The notes: generated by a model from the sequence alone, not told the origin. A stretch of 6,380 nt of DNA from Brachyspira pilosicoli (GCF_019402445.1 NZ_SRZM01000134.1:1-6380); one strand, 5' to 3'; shown: positions 1 to 6,287, counted from the first letter of the stretch. Translations and numbers: made by a program.

Positions 1-10
1 CTTTGACGAA

Positions 11-40
11 GTCCACACCGTGTAAGGCGGGAAAAAGAAC
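11..40 (+). repeat. G+C-rich short repeat, left copy (inverted relative to the copy at 6352-6380)
   Basis: This 30-base motif starts GTCCACACCG and ends GGCGGGAAAAAGAAC. It matches the reverse complement of 6352-6380 apart from three substitutions and one inserted base. It stands out as a G+C-rich island in A+T-rich DNA. It lies 37 bases beyond the purB stop codon, and purB transcription would run into it. The T-run comes before the hairpin-forming part on the purB strand, so it does not look like a terminator for purB. The ten bases to its left (CTTTGACGAA) may belong to the same element, but the right copy is cut by the window edge and cannot confirm this. It is probably a dispersed intergenic repeat; only the similarity of the two copies is directly seen. 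Confidence 0.75.
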
Positions 41-77
41 AAAATAAAAAGTTAGAAATTTTTAGTATAATAAAAAA

Positions 78-1370
78 TTATATTCCAAATCTTTTCATTA
101 TAACATCTATATTTCTCAAATAATATGCATAGTCAAAACAGTCATCAATTTCTTTAGAGCTTAAATATTTTGTTATATCTTCATCTTTGTGAACATTCTC
201 TCTAAAGTCTTCATTGTTTAGCCATTTTTTCATTGCATTTCTTTGTACCCATCTATAAGCATTATCTCTGTCTATGCCTTTATTAACTAAGCTTATCAAT
301 ATTCTTTGGCTGAAAATCAAACCGCCTGTTTTTTCAATATTAGCTTTCATAGCATCAGGGTAAATTAAAAGTTTGTCTACTATATCAATAAACTTATTAA
401 GAGCATAGTCTACTGCTATTGTAGAATCTGGAAGTATAACTCTCTCTACTGATGAATGGCTTATATCTCTCTCGTGCCAAAGAGTGATATCTTCCAAAGA
501 AGCTAATGCATTTCCTCTTACAAGTCTAGCTAAACCAGATATTCTCTCACAAGTGATAGGGTTTCTTTTATGAGGCATAGCAGATGAGCCTTTTTGCTTT
601 TCGCTGAAATACTCTTCTGCTTCTCTAATATCTGTTCTCTGAAGGTTTCTAATTTCTGTAGCAAATTTCTCTAATGAACTAGCAACTATTGCTAAAGTAG
701 TAAGATATTGTGCGTGCCTATCTCTCTGTATTATTTGAGTAGAAACTCTGTCAGCTTCTATACCTAATTTTTTACATACAATTTCTTCTATGCGTGGGTC
801 AATGTTGCTGTATGTTCCAACTGCACCAGAAAGCTTACCAACTGATACTTGTTTTTTTGCTTCTTCTACACGTTTAATATTTCTTTCGTTTTCATCATAC
901 CATAAAATGAATTTTAAACCTAATGTCATAGGCTCGGCATGTATACCGTGAGTACGTCCTATACAAGGAGTGTATTTATGCTCTTTAGCTCTTCTTAATA
1001 ATACTTCAGATAATCTTTTTAAATCTTCTAATATAATTTCAGCTGATTTTTTCATCATTACAGCTAATGCAGTATCTTTTACATCGCTTGAAGTTAAGCC
1101 TTTATGTATATACTGTCCGCCTTCTCCAACATTTTCTTGAACAGCCGTTACAAATGATATAATATCATGATTAGTTTCTTTTTCTATTTCAGCAATTCTT
1201 TCAACTGTGAAAGTAGCTTTTTCTTTAATTCTTTTTACAGCTTCCTGAGGTATCTCTCCAATTTCAGCCATAGCCTCGCAAGCTGCAATTTCTACATCAA
1301 GCATAACTTGAAACTCATTTTGTAAGCTCCAAAGTTCACCCATCTCTTTTCTAGTGTATCTTTTAATCAT
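78..1370 (-). CDS. purB: Adenylosuccinate lyase
   Basis: This cytosolic fumarase/aspartase-superfamily enzyme splits fumarate from SAICAR in IMP synthesis and from adenylosuccinate in AMP synthesis. The 430-residue length is that of the short B. subtilis-type PurB. The superfamily signature GSSAMPHKRNP is at 261-271, with the catalytic serine on the mobile loop at Ser263. TSSD is at 93-96. The active-site histidines fall at His68 (TNHD), His89 (YIHKG) and His141 (RTHG), matching the B. subtilis numbering. The C-terminal domain is complete, ending MKRFGI. The ATG at 1370 is preceded by TAGGA (minus strand, 1382-1378) at a 7-base spacing, and conserved sequence begins almost at once, so the start is secure. 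It is transcribed alone on this strand in the window, divergent from the DUF4234 gene. No GC-rich terminator is seen behind it. No purine-repressor or riboswitch structure is apparent in the roughly 25-base leader. Confidence 0.97.
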   Translation of the reverse strand: MIKRYTRKEMGELWSLQNEFQVMLDVEIAACEAMAEIGEIPQEAVKRIKEKATFTVERIAEIEKETNHDIISFVTAVQENVGEGGQYIHKGLTSSDVKDTALAVMMKKSAEIILEDLKRLSEVLLRRAKEHKYTPCIGRTHGIHAEPMTLGLKFILWYDENERNIKRVEEAKKQVSVGKLSGAVGTYSNIDPRIEEIVCKKLGIEADRVSTQIIQRDRHAQYLTTLAIVASSLEKFATEIRNLQRTDIREAEEYFSEKQKGSSAMPHKRNPITCERISGLARLVRGNALASLEDITLWHERDISHSSVERVILPDSTIAVDYALNKFIDIVDKLLIYPDAMKANIEKTGGLIFSQRILISLVNKGIDRDNAYRWVQRNAMKKWLNNEDFRENVHKDEDITKYLSSKEIDDCFDYAYYLRNIDVIMKRFGI

Positions 1371-1401
1371 ATTTATATCCTATAAAAATAATAATAAAGC
1401 A

Positions 1402-1430
1402 ATTATATAAATTTTTAATTATAATTTCAA
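1402..1430 (-). promoter_or_regulatory. Predicted sigma-70 promoter of purB
   Basis: On the minus strand, TTGAAA (1430-1425) is followed after exactly 17 bases by a perfect TATAAT (1407-1402). Transcription should begin near 1395, giving a leader of about 25 bases, too short for a purine riboswitch. A+T-rich DNA yields chance matches, but the fit of both boxes and the spacing is strong. Confidence 0.7.
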
Positions 1431-1474
1431 TATTATTTATTTTATCACTAATATATAAAAAAATAGTATTATAA

Positions 1475-1502
1475 TTGACTTTTTTTAAAAATAAATTATG
1501 CT
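1475..1502 (+). promoter_or_regulatory. Predicted sigma-70 promoter of the DUF4234 gene
   Basis: TTGACT (1475-1480, five of six consensus bases) is followed after 16 bases by TATGCT (1497-1502, four of six). Transcription would start near 1509, about 23 bases before the chosen ATG. This argues against translation starting at the upstream in-frame TTG at 1475, because that codon lies inside the -35 box. Confidence 0.5.
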
Positions 1503-1519
1503 ATACCCAATTAATTATT

Positions 1520-1525
1520 AGGAGA
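1520..1525 (+). promoter_or_regulatory. Ribosome binding site deciding the DUF4234 gene start
   Basis: AGGAGA ends six bases before the ATG at 1532, an ideal Shine-Dalgarno spacing. The longer reading frame opening with TTG at 1475 has no comparable site. The start was therefore placed at 1532. Confidence 0.8.
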
Positions 1526-1531
1526 TGTTTT

Positions 1532-1918
1532 ATGAAAAATGAAAATATTAAATCAGTGCCAATGCTAGTAATATTAAGTGTTGTAACATGCGGAATATAT
1601 TATTTGTATTGGTTATATAAAACAACAGATTCTATAAAAAACTTTATGGATAATGCAGAAATAAATCCAACATTAGAATTAATACTATGTTTATTTATAC
1701 CATTCTATCAATTATACTGGTTCTATAAATATTCTAGAATAATATATAAAGATATGACTTCAAAAGTAGGTATAGATAATACAGAAGATGCTTCTGTTTT
1801 ACTTCTTGTACTTTCATTTGTTGGTTTAGGTATAGTTTCAGCTGCTATTATACAAGATAAATTGAATAGCATATACTCAAAAATGGGAACTGATAATATA
1901 ACTTCTCAGGCTAATTAA
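1532..1918 (+). CDS. Small DUF4234-type integral membrane protein
   Basis: This 128-residue protein of unknown function resembles the DUF4234 family of small bacterial membrane proteins; the family call comes from its pattern, not from a search. Three hydrophobic helices are visible at about 9-27, 47-64 and 88-106. There is no cleavable signal peptide. The first two helices each run into an aromatic/basic motif, YLYWLYK (24-30) and QLYWFYK (60-66), which look like an internal duplication. A polar loop (67-86) precedes the third helix, and the tail is short and hydrophilic. It has its own promoter and an ideal ribosome binding site. It is followed 106 bases later by the alcohol dehydrogenase gene with its own promoter, and no clear terminator separates them, so read-through is possible. 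Nothing in the sequence points to an enzymatic role, and no function is assigned. Confidence 0.85.
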   Translation: MKNENIKSVPMLVILSVVTCGIYYLYWLYKTTDSIKNFMDNAEINPTLELILCLFIPFYQLYWFYKYSRIIYKDMTSKVGIDNTEDASVLLLVLSFVGLGIVSAAIIQDKLNSIYSKMGTDNITSQAN

Positions 1919-1958
1919 TATAAATTTAGTAAAATAGTTAAGTTTTCATACTCTAACT

Positions 1959-1986
1959 TTGACAATTGCTATTATATTTATATACT
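1959..1986 (+). promoter_or_regulatory. Strong predicted promoter of the alcohol dehydrogenase gene
   Basis: A perfect TTGACA (1959-1964) is followed after 16 bases by TATACT (1981-1986, five of six). Transcription would begin near 1993, leaving a leader of about 32 bases that contains AGGAG (2014-2018) six bases before the ATG. A weak inverted repeat (AGTTA 1936-1940, TAACT 1954-1958) abuts the -35 box and could be an operator. The near-consensus elements suggest a highly expressed gene. Confidence 0.7.
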
Positions 1987-2024
1987 ATAAATTAGGTATA
2001 ATTTAAATATAAAAGGAGAAGAAT

Positions 2025-3086
2025 ATGAAAGGTTATGCTATGTTAAAAATAGGTCAATCAGGCTGGATTGAAAAAGACAGACCTGCTTGCGGACCTACAG
2101 ACGCACTTGTAAAACCTTTAGCTGTAGCTATATGTACTTCTGATGTTCACACATTATGGGAAGGAGCTATAGGTGAAAGACATAACATGATATTAGGTCA
2201 TGAAGCTTGCGGTGAAGTTGTAGAAGTTGGAAGTTTAGTAAAAGACTTTAAACCTGGTGACAAAGTATTAATTCCTGCTATTACTCCTGATTGGAATAGC
2301 GTAGAGGCTCAAGCTGGTTATTCTATGCATTCAGGCGGTATGCTTGCTGGTTGGAAATTCTCTAACTTTAAAGACGGTGTGTTTGGTGAAGTATTCCATG
2401 TTAATGATGCTGATGGTAACTTGGCTATTTTACCTAGTAATATTGACCCTGTAGATGCTTGTATGCTTTCTGACATGGTTCCTACTGGTTTCCATGGTGC
2501 AGAATTAGCTGATGTACAATATGGTGACAGTGTACTTGTTATAGGTATTGGACCTGTTGGACTTATGGGTGTAGCTGGTGCTGCTTTAAGAGGAGCTTCA
2601 AGGATTATTGCTGTTGGTACTAGACCTAATTGTGTTGAGGCTGCTAAGAAATATGGTGCTGAAGAGTTCATTAGTTATAAAAATGGTCCTATAGATGAAC
2701 AAGTTCTTAAAATGACTAATGGTAAAGGTGTTGATAAAGTTATTATTGCTGGCGGTGGTGTTGAAACTTTTGCTGAAGCTGTTCGTTCACTAAAAGCTGG
2801 CGGTAAAATTGGTAACGTTAACTATTTAGGTAAAGGTGATTATATACAAATACCTAGAGTTGAATGGGGTGTTGGTATGGGTCATAAAGCTATATTTGGC
2901 GGACTTATGCCTGGCGGAAGACTTAGAATGGAAAAACTTGGTTCATTAGTTGCTTCTGGAAAATTAAATGTACATCATCTTGTTTCTCATGTATTTGAAG
3001 GTTGGGATAACCTTGAAAAAGCTTTATTTATGATGAGAGATAAACCTGCAGATTTAATTAAACCTGTAGTAAGAATTGAAAAATAA
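2025..3086 (+). CDS. adh: Zinc-dependent, NADP(H)-preferring secondary alcohol dehydrogenase
   Basis: This cytosolic medium-chain dehydrogenase interconverts secondary alcohols (such as 2-propanol) or primary alcohols and the matching ketones or aldehydes, balancing NADP(H) during fermentation. Its 353 residues align from memory nearly end to end with the tetrameric enzymes of Clostridium beijerinckii and Thermoanaerobacter brockii. Catalytic zinc ligands fall at Cys37, His59 and Asp150, with Glu60 beside them. The zinc-ADH signature GHEACGEVVEVGS is at 58-70. The four-cysteine structural zinc lobe is absent, as in those relatives. The Rossmann motif GIGPVG is at 174-179. Gly198, Thr199, Arg200 and Tyr218 occupy positions that bind the NADP 2'-phosphate in the brockii enzyme (Ser199 there), so NADPH preference is inferred. 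It has its own promoter, an ideal ribosome binding site and a terminator, and so is probably monocistronic. Physiological substrate and direction cannot be read from the sequence. Confidence 0.94.
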   Translation: MKGYAMLKIGQSGWIEKDRPACGPTDALVKPLAVAICTSDVHTLWEGAIGERHNMILGHEACGEVVEVGSLVKDFKPGDKVLIPAITPDWNSVEAQAGYSMHSGGMLAGWKFSNFKDGVFGEVFHVNDADGNLAILPSNIDPVDACMLSDMVPTGFHGAELADVQYGDSVLVIGIGPVGLMGVAGAALRGASRIIAVGTRPNCVEAAKKYGAEEFISYKNGPIDEQVLKMTNGKGVDKVIIAGGGVETFAEAVRSLKAGGKIGNVNYLGKGDYIQIPRVEWGVGMGHKAIFGGLMPGGRLRMEKLGSLVASGKLNVHHLVSHVFEGWDNLEKALFMMRDKPADLIKPVVRIEK

Positions 3087-3103
3087 ATAATAGTTTAATA
3101 ATA

Positions 3104-3143
3104 AGAGCTGGCATATATTTTTTAATATTTGTCAGCTTTTTTT
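3104..3143 (+). terminator. Intrinsic terminator behind the alcohol dehydrogenase gene
   Basis: AGCTGGCA (3106-3113) pairs with TGTCAGCT (3130-3137), with one G-T wobble. The stem continues as ATATT/AATAT around a T-rich loop. A run of seven T residues (3137-3143) follows directly. It starts 17 bases after the dehydrogenase stop codon. Its 3' arm and T-run also contain possible -35 boxes for the next gene. Confidence 0.88.
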
Positions 3144-3157
3144 GTAATTAGTATAAT
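3129..3157 (+). promoter_or_regulatory. Predicted upstream promoter of the G3E GTPase gene, overlapping the terminator
   Basis: TTGTCA (3129-3134, five of six) is followed after 17 bases by a perfect TATAAT (3152-3157). The -35 box is part of the 3' arm of the preceding terminator stem. Transcription would start near 3164, about 44 bases before the start codon. Confidence 0.55.
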
Positions 3158-3170
3158 ATTTTGTTATAAT
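3142..3170 (+). promoter_or_regulatory. Predicted downstream promoter of the G3E GTPase gene
   Basis: A second pair, TTGTAA (3142-3147, four of six) and a perfect TATAAT (3165-3170) at a 17-base spacing, lies 13 bases further on. Its -35 box begins in the terminator T-run. Transcription would start near 3177. The two promoters overlap, so they would probably compete or alternate. I see no palindromic Zur- or Fur-type operator across them. Confidence 0.5.
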
Positions 3171-3207
3171 GTTTTTATGTAATTTATAAATAATTTAAGG
3201 AAGTAAA

Positions 3208-4290
3208 ATGAAAATACTCATAGTGTCTGGCTTTTTAGGTGCTGGTAAAACTACTCTCATTAAAGAAATGGCTAAAAAAACTAAAAGAGATTTTGTGATA
3301 ATGGAAAATGAGTATGGTGATGTAGATATTGATTCTAATGTGCTTAAAGATGAGGGTATGAATATATGGGAGCTTACTGAAGGGTGTGTATGCTGTACTA
3401 TGAAAAAAGATTTTGCTTCTTCTATTCTCACTATTGCTAATTCTTTAGACCCTGAATATTTAATAGTAGAGCCTACTGGGGTTGCAAAGCTTAGTAATAT
3501 TATAAAAAACATAAAACAAATTGAATATGACAGAATTACATTATTAAAGCCAATCACTATAATAGACGGAAATGCTTTTGATTCTTTTATTTCTTCTTAT
3601 GATGATATTTATATTGACCAGCTTATAAATACTTCAAAGATTATTATATCAAAGATGGAGAGTAAGGATAAAGAGGATAATGAAGAGCTTGTAAAGAAGA
3701 TTAAAAATATATTGAAAAAAAATGATAGGGATATTGATATAATTTCTGAGCATTATTCTAATAAGGATAAAGATTTTTGGGAGTCTATATTAAAAAACTT
3801 TTTAGATGAGAAGTATGCTCTAAAAGAATCTTTAAATAAAAATACAGAAGAGTATATGCCTGATTCTATAAGCATGAAAGGCTGCAGTGTAGGAAGTGAG
3901 GGAGAGTTTATAGTACTTATTGAAGACATTATACATGGAAGGTTTGGTTATGTGGCTCGCTCTAAGGGTTTTATAAAGTGCGGTGAATCTGTTTTGAGGT
4001 ATGATGTTGTGGGGGACAGATATGCTATTACTGGTGCTAGTGAAGATGATGAACTTGAAATAGTGTTTATAGGAAAAGATTTAAATAGAAGTTTACTTAG
4101 AGAAATATTTCAGCCTATTTATAGAGAGAACATCAAAAGAAAAGAAAATGATAATCATGAAGAGCATCATCATAGCGAAGATTGTCAGCATCATGAGCAT
4201 AATCATAGTAAAGACTGCCATCATCATGATGAAGAGTGTTGTCATGACGGAGAATGTCATCACCATGATGAGGAAAATCATCATCATTAA
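3208..4290 (+). CDS. COG0523/CobW-type G3E GTPase, probable metallochaperone with His/Cys-rich tail
   Basis: G3E-family P-loop GTPases of this group use GTP hydrolysis to deliver metal ions, often zinc or cobalt, to target proteins; which metal and target apply here is unknown. Walker A GAGKTT is at 11-16 within GFLGAGKTT (8-16). The family's metal motif CxCC is Cys60-Val-Cys62-Cys63. The EPTG motif is at 88-91. The guanine-specificity position reads SKME (148-151) rather than the usual SKxD or NKxD. A CobW_C-like region spans about 216-305. A charged linker leads to a tail (313-360) with 18 His and 5 Cys among many Asp and Glu. AAGGAAG (3197-3203) precedes the ATG by four bases, and the P-loop begins seven residues in, so the start is firm. 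The stop codon overlaps that of the convergent helicase gene. Being next to a zinc enzyme may be functional or chance. Nothing supports a cobalamin-synthesis role, so the name cobW is not given. Confidence 0.92.
   Translation: MKILIVSGFLGAGKTTLIKEMAKKTKRDFVIMENEYGDVDIDSNVLKDEGMNIWELTEGCVCCTMKKDFASSILTIANSLDPEYLIVEPTGVAKLSNIIKNIKQIEYDRITLLKPITIIDGNAFDSFISSYDDIYIDQLINTSKIIISKMESKDKEDNEELVKKIKNILKKNDRDIDIISEHYSNKDKDFWESILKNFLDEKYALKESLNKNTEEYMPDSISMKGCSVGSEGEFIVLIEDIIHGRFGYVARSKGFIKCGESVLRYDVVGDRYAITGASEDDELEIVFIGKDLNRSLLREIFQPIYRENIKRKENDNHEEHHHSEDCQHHEHNHSKDCHHHDEECCHDGECHHHDEENHHH
4153..4287 (+). repeat. Low-complexity CAT/GAT-rich tract encoding the His-rich tail
   Basis: The last 45 codons before the GTPase stop are dominated by CAT, GAT, GAA and TGT. 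The encoded pattern is irregular: HHHSEDC, HHEHNHSKDC, HHHDEECC and HDGECHHHDEE, then HHH. CAT occurs three times in a row at several places, so replication slippage could change tail length between strains without breaking the frame. It is not a perfect tandem repeat. Confidence 0.7.
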
Positions 4291-4310
4291 TAATCAAATG
4301 CATCCTCATC
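4267..4310. terminator. Possible bidirectional terminator across two overlapping stop codons
   Basis: GATGAGGA (4267-4274) and TCCTCATC (4303-4310) are perfect 8-base inverted arms around a 28-base A+T-rich loop, which holds a further short pair (CATT 4285-4288, AATG 4297-4300). The structure is centred close to the overlapping stops at 4287-4290, where no other terminator is visible. The plus side is followed only by a broken T-rich stretch and the minus side by none, so any termination would be weak. The arms are coding sequence for acidic residues in both genes and could be coincidental. Confidence 0.3.
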
Positions 4311-6287
4311 TATTTCTATATAATAGCTATTAGCCTTTTCTTTTATATATAATAAAGATTTTGGTATCTCCATTAAAAATGATGAAGGAGCTTGTTCCAT
4401 AGTGCCTGAGCTTATTCTTCTTCTTTTTGCGTATGTGAGGTAAAGTTTTTGTTTTGCTCTTGTAATTGCTACATAAAAAAGTCTTCTCTCTTCTTCTATG
4501 CCGTTTTCTTCTTCGAGTGAAAAGTAATGAGGAAATACTCCATGTTCAAGCCCTGTAATAAATACAACTTCAAACTCTAATCCTTTGGCATTATGAACTG
4601 TCATGAGAGTGATTGCATCTTCTTTATCTTCGTTGCTATTGTCTTTATATAGTGTTGTTTCTTCTAAAAATCCTCTTATATTTAAACTGCTTTCTGGGTT
4701 TTCATAATTATAATTTAAATAACTGTAGTATGCATTAAAAAGCTCTTTTATATTGTCTTCTGCTGTTGCTATTCTTATATTGCCATCGCTTTTAAATATT
4801 GAAAAATAATCTATTTCCTTTAGAAACTCAAAAAATACTCCTTCTATATGCTGAGGGTCTTCTTCTATTTTTTTTGAATATTTCTCTAATATGTTTTTAT
4901 ATTCTTTAATGTTGTTAAGAGCTTTTTTTGAAATATTAGATTCTTCTATAATATCTATTGCATCATAGAGTGTGAGATTTTTTTTATCTGCGAATGCTTC
5001 AAACTGTGCAAAAGTTTTTTCTCCTATTCCTCTTGTTGGAGTGTTTATAGTTCTTCTTATACTAAAGTTATCATTAAATCCTGTAATAAGCCTCAAAAAA
5101 GAAATGCTGTCTTTAATCTCTGCTCTTTCATAAAACCCAACGCCTCCCACTATTTTATAATTAATAGAATGAGCCATAAGTTCTTTTTCGTATGCTCTTG
5201 ATTGGCTGTTGGTTCTAAACAATATAACTATATCTTTTGCTTCAAAACCTTCATCAAACAATAATTCAATTTCATTAGCAACCGATTTTGCCTCTTCATA
5301 ATCTGTATAGCATATCCAATTTTCTATTTTATAATCACTTTTTTTGTTTGAAAAAACATTTTTTGTGTGTCTATGGCTATTATTTTTTATTACATTCAAA
5401 GCCACTTCAACTACATTTTTCGGGCATCTATAATTTTCTTCAAGGCGAATTATTTTAGTGTTTTCAAAATCGTTTTCAAAGTTCAATATATTAGATACAT
5501 TTGCTCCCCTAAAGGCATATATACTCTGGTCATCATCTCCTACAACGGTTAATTGATTATCTGGAGTTTGTTTATTATTTTTTTGAGAGAGCATTTTTAT
5601 TAATTTGTATTGCTGCAAGTTTGTATCTTGAAACTCATCAACTAAAATATATTTAAACTTTTTTTTATAAAACTCAAGTATATTTTTTTCTTTTTCAAAT
5701 AGTTTTATGGTGTTGAGTATTAAATCATCAAAGTCCATTACATTTTCTTTAACTTCATACTCTGTGTATTTATCATATACTTTTTTGTAATACTCCTCTT
5801 CAAAACCAATATCATATCTCATTTCATTTTTTATAGCAGATATATATCTTGAAACATCTTTTGGTTTTATAGATTTTGGAGTGTTTTCTTCTTTCATTAT
5901 TTTTTTTATAACACTTAATCTATCACCCTCGTCCAAAATAAGAAAGTCTTCTCTATAATTTAAATATTGAGCATTGTCTTTTAATATTCTCAAACATGCA
6001 GAGTGAAATGTTCTTATAAACAGCCTAAATGGTTTTATATCTGGAAGCATAGAGCATACTCTTGCTTTCATTTCATTGGCTGCCTTATTTGTAAAAGTTA
6101 CAGCCATTATATTTTCTGGTTTTATATTTTTTTCTGTTATAAGGTAAGCTATTTTTTTGGTAATAACTAAAGTTTTACCGCTTCCAGCACCAGCCAATAG
6201 GAGAAGAGGGCTATCTATATGAAGCACACCTTCTCTTTGATTTTCGTTTAATCCGTTAAGTAAATCATTTCGTTTATTATTATCCAT
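4287..6287 (-). CDS. UvrD/PcrA/Rep-type superfamily 1A DNA helicase
   Basis: This ATP-driven 3'-to-5' DNA helicase belongs to the group acting in nucleotide-excision and mismatch repair and in removing proteins from replicating DNA. All motifs are present in order: Q motif (LNENQ, 13-17), I (AGAGSGKT, 32-39), Ia (TFTNKAANEMKAR, 64-76), TFHS (93-96), II (VDEFQDTN, 216-223), III (GDDDQSIYAFRGA, 250-262), IV (ENYRCP, 284-289), the VGGVGFYER segment (380-388), V (TVHNAKGLEF, 563-572) and VI (RRLFYVAITRAK, 601-612). At 666 residues it matches Rep in length and lacks most of the C-terminal extension of longer PcrA and UvrD proteins, ending about 27 residues after PSSFLMEIP. PcrA, UvrD and Rep cannot be told apart safely here, so no symbol is given. 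The ATG at 6287 is the only sensible start, with conserved sequence beginning at about residue 12. Its ribosome binding site is poor (TTAGAG, ten bases away). Confidence 0.95.
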   Translation of the reverse strand: MDNNKRNDLLNGLNENQREGVLHIDSPLLLLAGAGSGKTLVITKKIAYLITEKNIKPENIMAVTFTNKAANEMKARVCSMLPDIKPFRLFIRTFHSACLRILKDNAQYLNYREDFLILDEGDRLSVIKKIMKEENTPKSIKPKDVSRYISAIKNEMRYDIGFEEEYYKKVYDKYTEYEVKENVMDFDDLILNTIKLFEKEKNILEFYKKKFKYILVDEFQDTNLQQYKLIKMLSQKNNKQTPDNQLTVVGDDDQSIYAFRGANVSNILNFENDFENTKIIRLEENYRCPKNVVEVALNVIKNNSHRHTKNVFSNKKSDYKIENWICYTDYEEAKSVANEIELLFDEGFEAKDIVILFRTNSQSRAYEKELMAHSINYKIVGGVGFYERAEIKDSISFLRLITGFNDNFSIRRTINTPTRGIGEKTFAQFEAFADKKNLTLYDAIDIIEESNISKKALNNIKEYKNILEKYSKKIEEDPQHIEGVFFEFLKEIDYFSIFKSDGNIRIATAEDNIKELFNAYYSYLNYNYENPESSLNIRGFLEETTLYKDNSNEDKEDAITLMTVHNAKGLEFEVVFITGLEHGVFPHYFSLEEENGIEEERRLFYVAITRAKQKLYLTYAKRRRISSGTMEQAPSSFLMEIPKSLLYIKEKANSYYIEIDEDAFDY

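Noticed and set aside
1475..1531. Longer start (TTG at 1475) for the DUF4234 gene, adding 19 residues
   Set aside because: The TTG lies within the predicted -35 box and lacks a ribosome binding site. The ATG at 1532 has an ideal one, and the extra residues do not look like a signal peptide.
1371..1531. Purine riboswitch or PurR-type box in the purB/DUF4234 intergenic region
   Set aside because: The predicted purB leader is only about 25 bases and the region is plain A+T-rich DNA with promoter boxes. No riboswitch-like stems or conserved loops are visible.
2318..2671. Minus-strand reading frame of 117 codons inside the dehydrogenase gene
   Set aside because: It lies wholly opposite a clearly conserved coding sequence, has a low-complexity shadow composition and no ribosome binding site.
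3150..3207. Zur- or Fur-type metal operator upstream of the GTPase gene
   Set aside because: The two TATAAT blocks form a direct repeat rather than the inverted repeat expected for such operators. They are better explained as -10 boxes.
3195..3557. Minus-strand reading frame of 120 codons opposite the GTPase start, with hydrophobic stretches
   Set aside because: It overlaps the P-loop coding region of a real gene and has no promoter or ribosome binding site. The hydrophobicity follows from antisense reading of A+T-rich DNA.
4093..4333. Met/Ile-rich short frames on both strands over the His-rich tail
   Set aside because: They are out-of-frame readings of the CAT/GAT tract, which gives ATG and ATC runs, and have no protein-like composition.
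5367..5552. Plus-strand 61-codon frame inside the helicase gene
   Set aside because: It is opposite helicase motifs III and IV and has no initiation signals.
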